A stretch of DNA of 6,394 bases, taken from assembly GCA_964388455.1 (NCBI GenBank), contig CAYMAN010000069.1, forward strand, positions 1 through 6,394, given 5' to 3'. The notes below the pieces were generated by a model. That model was not told the origin of the DNA and did no database searches. It worked only from the letters and a program-made list of their open reading frames with translations. Position numbers and translations under genes: made by a program. Source of the DNA: JBBRWO01 sp964388455 (GTDB lineage Bacteria; Actinomycetota; Coriobacteriia; Anaerosomatales; JAAXUF01). Position 1 is the first letter of the stretch. The number at the start of each line of letters is the position of its first letter. This document shows positions 1 through 5,248 of the stretch, piece after piece.

Positions 1-185
1 CCCATGCCGGTCGCGCCCATCTTGGACAGGCCGCCGATGCTCATGGACGCACCGATGATCGTCGTCGACAGTCCGATGGCCGTGAAAGCGATGGTGCGGA
101 ACCGGTCGCTGATCGCCTTGCCAAAGGCCAGGCCGATCGCCGTTCCGATGATGATGGTCATGACGTTTACCAGAACACCGCTCAC
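1..185 (-). CDS. DUF554-family integral membrane protein, N-terminal part (runs off the left edge)
   Basis: Only the first 61 codons are visible; the rest lies beyond the left edge. Translating the minus strand from a GTG at 185-183 gives a hydrophobic N-terminus (LVNVMTIIIGTAIGLAFGKA), then a short basic stretch (ISDRFRT) and a second hydrophobic segment (IAFTAIGLSTTIIGASMSIG). The order 'G-x-LVN ... IG-x-x-IGL ... K-x-I-x-DR ... IGL ... IG' resembles the start of DUF554 (YdfK/YqgA-like) multi-spanning membrane proteins, whose function is not established. The GTG start is supported by a purine-rich GAGGGG about 10 bases upstream and lies 18 bases after the stop of the YacP-like gene in the same frame, so the two are probably co-transcribed. 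The family call rests on a short N-terminal match and could be wrong; the membrane-protein call is safer. Confidence 0.7.
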   Translation of the reverse strand, partial: MSGVLVNVMTIIIGTAIGLAFGKAISDRFRTIAFTAIGLSTTIIGASMSIGGLSKMGATGM

Positions 186-203
186 GTGCAGCCCGCCCCT
201 CGC

Positions 204-719
204 TCAGTCGTCTTCTCCGTCAAGCCACAGATCCTTCAGTTCCCGCGTGATCGCGTTGCCTCCGCTCGGCACGCCCGTCTCGCGCGCGATGCTGCCCCGA
301 GCCTTGTTCTTGCGGGTGCCGCCCTTGCCGGCCGACTCGAAACAGCAACTCGGATCGCGTACGTGTGCCCGATTTCCCGCCTGCGCGCGCACCCGCTCAC
401 CCAGCTCACGGTCCGCCGAGATGACCGTGACCGAGTCCGTGCTTCGAGCCGCGATCGCGACGATGCGATCGTCGGCCGTGCTCGAGTGCGCGTACACAAG
501 CTCGACCGGTACGCTGCCCCCGGCCGAAAGCCCCGGCCCACCCTCTCCGTCGAACACGACCACGATGCGCCCAGCACCCAAGAGGTCCCGACCCCGCACG
601 CGAAGCCGCGTCTCGAGCGCCTCGCGCTGATCGCGAAGCGATAGACCGCCCGTCGCGGGATCGCGTTTCGTGACGTTATAGCCATCCACCAGATACAACA
701 TTCGAACATGGTACGCCAT
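204..719 (-). CDS. YacP/NYN-domain protein, predicted RNase (Rae1-like)
   Basis: This 171-residue protein has the layout of the YacP branch of NYN (PIN-like) domains. It shows LVDGYNV at residues 10-16 with the first acidic residue D12, VVVFDGEGG at 53-61 with D57, TADDRI at 81-86 with D83 and D84, and ISADRELG at 100-107 with D103. These acidic residues are expected to bind the metal ions of a ribonuclease site. Family members include Bacillus subtilis Rae1, a ribosome-associated endoribonuclease; a similar cytoplasmic RNA-cleaving role here is inference. The C-terminal third (about 125-171) is basic and then acidic, as in relatives. The ATG at 719 was chosen because an AGGG lies five bases upstream. 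The ATG at 701 (165 residues, starting MLYLVDGYN) is the main alternative and fits the usual short N-terminus. The frame stays open upstream to 1058, but that extension runs antisense through tetR. The DUF554-like gene follows 18 bases after the stop. Confidence 0.85.
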   Translation of the reverse strand: MAYHVRMLYLVDGYNVTKRDPATGGLSLRDQREALETRLRVRGRDLLGAGRIVVVFDGEGGPGLSAGGSVPVELVYAHSSTADDRIVAIAARSTDSVTVISADRELGERVRAQAGNRAHVRDPSCCFESAGKGGTRKNKARGSIARETGVPSGGNAITRELKDLWLDGEDD

Positions 720-781
720 CGGCCCTGGCTGACGGCGCGCGAACGGCATCGCTGCGCACCACTCGAACGGTAAGGTACACT

Positions 782-797
782 CTGACCAATCAGTCAG
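782..797. promoter_or_regulatory. Probable TetR-type operator in the yacP-tetR intergenic region
   Basis: CTGACCAATCAGTCAG is a near-palindrome centred between 789 and 790. The five outer bases on each side (CTGAC and GTCAG) match exactly, and 12 of 16 positions are symmetric overall. It ends 27 bases before the ATG of the tetR gene and lies between two divergent genes. Its length and TGAC...GTCA arms resemble known TetR/AcrR operators. A weak -10-like TACACT abuts it at 776-781, which would put the operator over the transcription start; no good -35 is visible. Autorepression of tetR, and possible control of the yacP operon from the same site, is inference. Confidence 0.6.
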
Positions 798-824
798 CTT
801 CGCCCTTCCGAGAGGCCCCCGCTC

Positions 825-1412
825 ATGTCCACGCGCTCCGATGCCACCAAGAAGCGACTCTTCGACGCCGCGATGGATCTCATCGGCGAGCGAGGGTTCA
901 CCGAGGCCTCGGTCGACGAGATCGTTGAACGCGCCGGCGTGGCCAAAGGCACCGTCTACTACCACTTCAGCGGCAAGGCCGAGCTGGTCGAAGCGCTCAT
1001 CGCCGACCGACTCGCCCCGCTGGTGGCAAGCTTTCACAAGGCCGCCGACGACCATCAAGGCAATCCCACGGCCGCCATCGAGGCGCTCGTGCGCGCAGAG
1101 CTCGAGTTCTTGCTGCTCTACAAGTCGTTCTCGAAGCTGTTGCTCACCGAGATGTGGCGCGAGGACCGTGTCTGGCGCGACACGCTCGTCTTGTTGCGCA
1201 CGGAGATCATGACGGTGACTCGCACGGTCATCGCAGAAGGCATCGAATCAGGCGAGTTCCGGAGCGATGTGGACCCCGACTTCGGTGCATCGGCCCTCTT
1301 CGGGATGACCGCAACCGTGGCGCTCGACTGGCAGGCGTTCGAACCCGAGAAGCCGCTCGACGCAGTGCTTGCGCAGATAACCAAAGTGGCGCACAACGCG
1401 ATTCGCCCCTGA
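825..1412 (+). CDS. TetR/AcrR-family transcriptional regulator
   Basis: This is a 195-residue, normal-length TetR-family repressor. Residues 8-58 form the DNA-binding domain: a first helix (TKKRLFDAAMDLIGERG), then TEASVDEIVERAGVAKGTVYYHF at 26-48, which carries the family's helix-turn-helix with the recognition helix around 40-46 and the typical KGTVYYHF ending. The rest is a helical ligand-binding and dimerisation domain with no feature that reveals its ligand; it has an aromatic- and leucine-rich stretch (FLLLYKSFSKLLL at 95-107). The ATG at 825 has AGAGG nine bases upstream. The gene is divergent from yacP and the palindrome just upstream suggests autoregulation. No transporter or enzyme gene lies directly downstream on the same strand, so its regulon is not evident from this window. 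It converges with the next gene, with five bases between the stops. Confidence 0.93.
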   Translation: MSTRSDATKKRLFDAAMDLIGERGFTEASVDEIVERAGVAKGTVYYHFSGKAELVEALIADRLAPLVASFHKAADDHQGNPTAAIEALVRAELEFLLLYKSFSKLLLTEMWREDRVWRDTLVLLRTEIMTVTRTVIAEGIESGEFRSDVDPDFGASALFGMTATVALDWQAFEPEKPLDAVLAQITKVAHNAIRP

Positions 1413-1417
1413 CGGGA

Positions 1418-1630
1418 TCAGCTCCCACCCGCAGCGAGCTCAACCCGCTCCTTGACCGAGAGCAGCCACGCTGACACCGCGTCGTCGGCCAACAGCTTGT
1501 GATGCTCGATCGCGCACCCGTCAGCCTCGCCCGAACCCAGGTGTTCCAGCACGCGCCAGTACAGGCAGTGCTCCTCGTCGCACTCTTGGAACACGCCGTG
1601 TGCAGCTCTCAGTTCGCAGTTCTTGCGCAT
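1418..1630 (-). CDS. Small four-cysteine protein of unknown function
   Basis: This is a 70-residue soluble protein that I cannot assign to a named family. It has four cysteines at 5, 17, 22 and 39 (spacing C-x11-C-x4-C-x16-C), with nearby histidines at 11, 21, 30, 43 and 44, so it could bind zinc or an iron-sulfur centre. The second half (from about 45) is a probable amphipathic helix (LLADDAVSAWLLSVKERVEL). There is no signal peptide or membrane segment. The ATG at 1630 is favoured by a strong AAGGGAG ending five bases upstream; an in-frame ATG at 1672 would add 14 residues but lacks comparable support. A possible -10 (TAGAAT, minus strand, 1657-1662) lies 26 bases upstream of the start, without a clear -35. 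The stop is five bases from the tetR stop, and the gene is divergent from the lipoprotein gene, so it is probably transcribed alone. That it is a real gene rests on the ribosome binding site and the sensible, cysteine-patterned protein. Confidence 0.75.
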   Translation of the reverse strand: MRKNCELRAAHGVFQECDEEHCLYWRVLEHLGSGEADGCAIEHHKLLADDAVSAWLLSVKERVELAAGGS

Positions 1631-1694
1631 GTTCACTCCCTTGTGCGGCCGTGAGTATTCTAACGCGCGCACCTCGTCGTGGTCTCAGATTCTG

Positions 1695-1728
1695 CAGGTA
1701 CGTTCCGCCGCCGAGAGGTACATACCTG
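1695..1728. repeat. Overlapping inverted repeats in the divergent intergenic region
   Basis: CAGGTA at 1695-1700 is the reverse complement of TACCTG at 1723-1728, with 22 bases between. Nested in the right arm is a tighter near-palindrome, AGGTACATACCT at 1716-1727 (two 5-base arms around CA). The sequence AGGTAC thus appears twice in the same orientation (1696-1701 and 1716-1721), 20 bases apart. This looks like a possible protein-binding site between the divergent small-protein and lipoprotein genes, but the arms are short and no regulator is known. Confidence 0.35.
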
Positions 1729-1783
1729 ACAGGACTCGACACCGAGGGGACCGCTTTCAGTGATTACAGCCAGAGAACTCCCG

Positions 1784-1798
1784 GGTCCCATGGGGACC
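1784..1798 (+). repeat. Short perfect hairpin in the leader of the lipoprotein gene
   Basis: GGTCCC at 1784-1789 and GGGACC at 1793-1798 form a 6-bp, all-matched stem with a three-base ATG loop, ending 29 bases before the GTG start of the sugar-dehydrogenase-like gene. The same left arm could instead pair with an upstream GGGACC at 1747-1752. The ATG in the loop is out of frame with the gene. It is not followed by a T-run, so it is not an intrinsic terminator. Any regulatory role is inference. Confidence 0.35.
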
Positions 1799-1827
1799 AT
1801 CGACGCATTCGCGGTTGGGGCACGATC

Positions 1828-3027
1828 GTGAGGCGCGCGCTGCTAGCGACGTCGATCGCCGCCGCGGCTTTGGCCGCAGTGGTGCTCGGCGGGTGCGCCC
1901 GACCGCAGCCGGTGACAATCCCCCGGCCGTCCGAGCCGGTTCCGCTCCCGGCTGCCGAGGCATCGTCCCCACCGTTGCCGCTGTCGCAGCTGCGCCTCAG
2001 GCTCGAGCCGCTGTGGAAGGGCTTCACCGCGCCGCTGTACCTCACCCATGCGGGCGACGGGTCGGGTAGGCTCTTCGTCCTTGAGCAGAGCGGGACCATC
2101 CGCGTAGTCCGCGATGGTTCAGTGACATCTGAGCCCTACATCGACGTCAGTAAGCTCTTGAGCTCAGGCGGCGAGCGCGGGCTTCTCGGCTTGGCGTTCT
2201 CACCGGACTTCGAGACGTCGGGTCGCGTCTACATCAACTACACGGACAAGCGGGGCGACACCGTCGTCGCGCGTTACACGGCAGACGATCCCGCGAGTGA
2301 CAAACCCGCTTGGTCCGCGCCGGAGACGGTACTTGCCGTGAAGCAGCCGTTCTCGAACCACAACGGTGGCTGCCTGCAGTTTGGGCCGGAGGGACTGCTC
2401 TACATCGGCATGGGCGACGGCGGAAGCGCTGGCGACCCGGACAACAACGCACAGGATCCCAAGGCGCTCTTGGGAAAGATGCTGCGCATCGACGTGAGCG
2501 GGACCTCGTTCAAGCCTGAGGTGTGGGCGTCGGGGCTACGCAATCCTTGGCGATTCTCGTTCGATGCGAGCAGCAATGCGCTGTGGATCGGTGACGTCGG
2601 ACAGGGGGCATGGGAGGAGATCAACGTTGTTCCCGACGATAAGCCAGGACTCAACTATGGCTGGAACCGCTGGGAGGGCACGCGCACGTATCCCGAGGAC
2701 TCCACGCGCACGGACAAGTCCGGGTTCACCTTCCCCATCGCCGAGTACCCGCACCCCGAAGGCGAATCCGTCACCGGCGGATACGTGTACCGCGGCACCA
2801 GGTATCCCGCGATGATCGGGACGTACGTGTACGCGGACTTCGTGAAGGGTTGGATCGGCGCGATCCGGACGACTGCGCCCGACGGGTCCGAGCTCTCGAA
2901 GCCGGAAGTCGCCACGATGCTGCAGAGCGAAGCACGGCCGTCGAGCTTTGGTGTGGACGAGAGTGGCGAGCTGTATCTGGTCGACTATCGCGGCACCATC
3001 TACATAGTGACAGGCTCACCGAAATAG
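1828..3027 (+). CDS. PQQ-type glucose/sorbosone dehydrogenase-like lipoprotein
   Basis: This 399-residue protein begins with a lipoprotein signal: basic MRRALL, a hydrophobic core (residues 4-20) and the lipobox LGGC, with Cys23 as the lipid-bearing residue. A Pro/Ser-rich linker (24-55) follows, so the enzyme domain should sit outside the cytoplasmic membrane. Residues 60-396 match the GSDH/YliI six-bladed beta-propeller family of soluble glucose and aldose-sugar dehydrogenases. Motifs are GGERGLLGLAFSPDF (114-128), NHNGG with the candidate catalytic His178 (177-181), GLLYIGMGDGG (189-199), DPDNNAQDPKALLGKMLRIDV (203-223), SGLRNPWRFSFD (235-246), GDVGQGAWEEI (255-265) and YVYADF (333-338). 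The reaction is probably oxidation of a sugar or related alcohol with pyrroloquinoline quinone; the substrate is not evident, and no PQQ-biosynthesis gene is in the window. The GTG at 1828 is preferred because it opens directly into the signal peptide and has GGGG seven bases upstream; the frame is open further back but gives no sensible N-terminus. It converges with the threonine-aldolase-like gene, 13 bases apart. Confidence 0.9.
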   Translation: MRRALLATSIAAAALAAVVLGGCARPQPVTIPRPSEPVPLPAAEASSPPLPLSQLRLRLEPLWKGFTAPLYLTHAGDGSGRLFVLEQSGTIRVVRDGSVTSEPYIDVSKLLSSGGERGLLGLAFSPDFETSGRVYINYTDKRGDTVVARYTADDPASDKPAWSAPETVLAVKQPFSNHNGGCLQFGPEGLLYIGMGDGGSAGDPDNNAQDPKALLGKMLRIDVSGTSFKPEVWASGLRNPWRFSFDASSNALWIGDVGQGAWEEINVVPDDKPGLNYGWNRWEGTRTYPEDSTRTDKSGFTFPIAEYPHPEGESVTGGYVYRGTRYPAMIGTYVYADFVKGWIGAIRTTAPDGSELSKPEVATMLQSEARPSSFGVDESGELYLVDYRGTIYIVTGSPK

Positions 3028-3040
3028 CAGCGGCTGCGAT

Positions 3041-4066
3041 TTAGAGCGCCGCGACCAGCGCGTCAACATCGTCGGTGGTGGTGTCCCACGAAGTGACCCA
3101 TCGCACCAGCGATCGACCCTCGGCCACACCCTCTTCCCACGCGTAGAAGTGGAAGCGCTCCTGCAGCTCGGGTATCCGGTCGTCGGGGAGCAGCGCGAAG
3201 ATCTCGTTGGCCTGGACCGGGAATGCAATCTCGATGCCCTTGGCCTTGGCACCCTCGGCGAGTCGCGCGGCCATCGCGTTGGCACCAAGCGCGCACCTAC
3301 GCCACAGATCGCCCTCGTACATCGCCGAGAACTGCGCCGAGATGAACCGCATCTTGCTCGACAGCTGTCCCGACTGCTTGCGGATGTAGGGCAGCGCGTC
3401 GGTCAGCGCCGAGCCGAAGAGCGCGACCGCCTCGCCGGCGAGCATGCCGTTCTTGGTTCCACCCAACGAGAGCACGTCGATGCCCGCCTCCGAGGTCAGC
3501 GACGCCAGCGACGCGCCGAGACCGGCCGCTGCGTTGGCGATGCGCGCACCGTCCACGTGCAGCACCATGCCGTGCGAATGCGCGAGGTCGGAGAGATCCT
3601 TCAGCTCGCGCGCGGTGTAGACCGTGCCGAGCTCGGTGACGTTGGAGACCGAGATCACCCGCGGCTGCGCGTGATGCTCGAACCCGAAGCCGGTCAGCGC
3701 CGGCTTCACGAGCTCAGGCGTCAGCTTGCCGTCGGGAGTCGGCACCGTGACCAGCTTGATGTTGGCGATGTGCTCCGGAGCGCCGCACTCGTCCGTCGCG
3801 ATGTGTGCGCTCTCCGCGCAGATGACGCTCTGCCACGACTGGCAGACCGCCGCGAGCCCTACTACGTTCGCGCCTGTGCCGTTCCACACGAACGCGACCT
3901 GCGAGACGCCCCCAAGCTGCGCACGCACGGTATCGATGGCGTGATCCGTCCAGCGGTCGTCACCGTACGCGTGCGCATGACCCACGTTCGCCTCAGCGAT
4001 CGCCGAGAGGATCTCCGGGTGAACGCCCGCGTGATTGTCGCTGCCAAAGCCTCGCCACTCGCTCAT
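3041..4066 (-). CDS. Threonine-aldolase-like PLP enzyme (beta-eliminating lyase fold)
   Basis: This 341-residue enzyme belongs to the fold-type I aldolases that split L-threonine or other beta-hydroxy amino acids into glycine and an aldehyde using pyridoxal phosphate. It begins with FGSDNHAGVHPEIL (7-20) and GHAHAYGDD (29-37). It has WNGTGAN for phosphate binding (61-67), AESAH with the ring-stacking His88 (84-88), HVDGAR with Asp172 and Arg175 (170-175), SLGGTKNG with the likely Schiff-base Lys205 (200-207), and a C-terminal Arg322 in VRWVTSWDT that probably holds the substrate carboxylate. The SLGGTKNG form of the lysine motif is that of the Pseudomonas-type low-specificity L-threonine aldolases rather than E. 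coli LtaE. Stereospecificity and true substrate cannot be read from sequence. The ATG at 4066 has a strong AAGGGGAG six bases upstream and overlaps the stop of the preceding PLP lyase gene as ATGA, which points to translational coupling. The stop is TAA at 3041-3043. Confidence 0.92.
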   Translation of the reverse strand: MSEWRGFGSDNHAGVHPEILSAIAEANVGHAHAYGDDRWTDHAIDTVRAQLGGVSQVAFVWNGTGANVVGLAAVCQSWQSVICAESAHIATDECGAPEHIANIKLVTVPTPDGKLTPELVKPALTGFGFEHHAQPRVISVSNVTELGTVYTARELKDLSDLAHSHGMVLHVDGARIANAAAGLGASLASLTSEAGIDVLSLGGTKNGMLAGEAVALFGSALTDALPYIRKQSGQLSSKMRFISAQFSAMYEGDLWRRCALGANAMAARLAEGAKAKGIEIAFPVQANEIFALLPDDRIPELQERFHFYAWEEGVAEGRSLVRWVTSWDTTTDDVDALVAAL

Positions 4067-5190
4067 CGGTCGCTCCCCTTCCGGGCGGCGAAGGTGCTGT
4101 CGCACTCCGCAACGTAGTCGCGCAGCACCTGCGGCAACTCCTCGGTGTCGCCGGGCGCGGGCATCGGTGCCGAGTTGTAGGTGTCCCAGAACAGCACCTG
4201 TGCGCGACGCAGCTCACCGTTACGGCCGTCCGCGACCATCGCGGCGAACGCCTTGCCCGTATAGGTGGTCTCGAGCTTGATACCGACGCTCGCGGCGATC
4301 GACACCGCTTCCTCGGTCTCGCGTGTGACCACGCCGTAGCCGGGCTCGAACCAGTCGTCGCGCAGCTCGAACTCGAGATCGCCGAAGCGCAGGTCCGGGA
4401 AGGTCGGGTCCGCCGAGCGTAGCAAAGCGACGGTGTCCTCCGTGAGCTGCATGGCGATCTGCTCGGTGATGACCTGCTCGGGGGTGACGCGGATGGCGAT
4501 GACGCGCGTGTGGGCCTTGATGGCCGCGAGCCCGATTGCCAGCCCGATCGCGGTTCCCAGCGTGCCCGCAGCGACGTAGATGGCGTCGGGGCGGAAGTAC
4601 TCGGACATGTCGGATGCATCGATGCCGGCGTTGAGTTCCCGGAGCTGGTCGACCAGCTCGATTGCCGCATCCACGTACCCGATGGCCCCCAGCGCACTGG
4701 TGCCGCCCATCGGGATCACACACGGCTCGACGCCGTCGCGCTCGGTAAGCTCGGCCTTGGCGCGGACCGCCTCGCGAGCGCCGTCCCAGCCATCGACGGG
4801 GTAGAGCACCGTGCCGAGCCCCGCATGCGCGCGCAGCGTGGCTCCCGCGAACGGACCCGGCTCCTGCGGCGAGAGCACCGCATGCGGCTCGAGTCCGAGT
4901 GCGCGTGAGTGCACCGCCGTGGCAAGCGCATGGTTGGAGCCGTACGCACCGTAGGTGATCACCGACTTGCACCCGTCAGCAACTGCCTGGCCGAGGAGGA
5001 ACTCGAGCTTGCGGACCTTGTTGCCTCCGTAGACGGGGCTCGTCAGGTCGTCTCGCTTGACCATAAGTCGCACCATGCCGAGTTCCTCGGCGAGCTCCGG
5101 GAGCTGGTCGACAGGGGTCGGGAGTGTGGCGATGCCGGCATGCGGCAGCGACGCGGTTCCGGGATAGGCGCGTACGAGCGGTCTGATCAC
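4063..5190 (-). CDS. PLP-dependent ACC deaminase/D-cysteine desulfhydrase-family enzyme
   Basis: This 375-residue enzyme is a fold-type II PLP protein of the ACC deaminase/D-cysteine desulfhydrase group. It shows PTPVDQLPELAEELG (25-38), VKRDDLTSPVYGGNKVRKLEF (44-64) with the Schiff-base Lys58, GAYGSNHALATA (81-92) with Asn86, a glycine-rich phosphate loop AAGTLGTAIGL (207-217), and YTGKAFAAM (310-318) near the C-terminus. Known members release ammonia and a 2-oxoacid (with H2S from D-cysteine); which amino acid this one uses is unknown. At 375 residues it is some 35-45 longer than E. coli DcyD or typical ACC deaminases. Extra sequence is visible around 183-203 and in an acidic stretch near 260-282, so it may belong to a less-studied subgroup. 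The GTG at 5190 has GAGGAG eight bases upstream; the open frame continues to 5292 only as low-complexity Arg/Pro sequence over the upstream gene. The stop overlaps the next gene's start by four bases (ATGA). The ABC permease gene ends 58 bases upstream, so all three may share a transcript. Confidence 0.9.
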   Translation of the reverse strand: MIRPLVRAYPGTASLPHAGIATLPTPVDQLPELAEELGMVRLMVKRDDLTSPVYGGNKVRKLEFLLGQAVADGCKSVITYGAYGSNHALATAVHSRALGLEPHAVLSPQEPGPFAGATLRAHAGLGTVLYPVDGWDGAREAVRAKAELTERDGVEPCVIPMGGTSALGAIGYVDAAIELVDQLRELNAGIDASDMSEYFRPDAIYVAAGTLGTAIGLAIGLAAIKAHTRVIAIRVTPEQVITEQIAMQLTEDTVALLRSADPTFPDLRFGDLEFELRDDWFEPGYGVVTRETEEAVSIAASVGIKLETTYTGKAFAAMVADGRNGELRRAQVLFWDTYNSAPMPAPGDTEELPQVLRDYVAECDSTFAARKGSDR

Positions 5191-5212
5191 GAGTGTGTCT
5201 CCTCGGCGAGTC

Positions 5213-5246
5213 GGGGTCGGGCGGCGGGGCGTGGGGTCGGGCGGCG
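5213..5246. repeat. 14-bp tandem direct repeat and G-quadruplex motif
   Basis: GGGGTCGGGCGGCG occurs exactly twice, at 5213-5226 and 5233-5246, giving a 20-bp period with a six-base spacer. On the plus strand the region holds five G-runs of three or four (5213-5216, 5219-5221, 5226-5229, 5233-5236, 5239-5241) with loops of 2, 4, 3 and 2 bases, which fits the standard G3+N1-7 quadruplex pattern. It fills most of the 58-bp gap between the permease stop and the lyase start, leaving the lyase ribosome binding site clear. In the mRNA of the minus-strand genes it is C-rich. Two repeats two helical turns apart could also be a protein-binding site; it may equally be chance in GC-rich DNA. Confidence 0.6.
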
Positions 5247-5248
5247 CG

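Noticed and set aside
753..781. Sigma70-type promoter for tetR using TACACT as -10
   Set aside because: No -35 close to consensus lies 16-18 bases upstream, so it is mentioned only as a weak hint next to the operator.
720..1058. Open upstream extension of the yacP-like frame to a 284-residue protein on the minus strand
   Set aside because: The extension lies antisense over the well-supported tetR gene, and the NYN motif LVDGYN belongs near the N-terminus, so starts at 719 or 701 are much more likely.
1414..1426. GGGA-TCAGC-TCCC between the convergent tetR and small-protein stops as a terminator
   Set aside because: The stem is only four base pairs and no T-run follows on either strand.
1600..1827. 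N-terminal extension of the sugar-dehydrogenase-like frame
   Set aside because: It overlaps the start of the small Cys protein, and its residues do not look like coding sequence; a lipoprotein signal begins right at the GTG at 1828.
3027..3037. GCAG-CGG-CTGC between the convergent lipoprotein and aldolase stops as a terminator
   Set aside because: A four-base stem with a three-base loop and no T-run is too weak to call.
3149..4117. Long plus-strand open frame (322 residues) opposite the threonine-aldolase-like gene
   Set aside because: Its protein is rich in Arg, Leu, His and Gly with no recognisable motif, as expected of the strand opposite a GC-rich gene.
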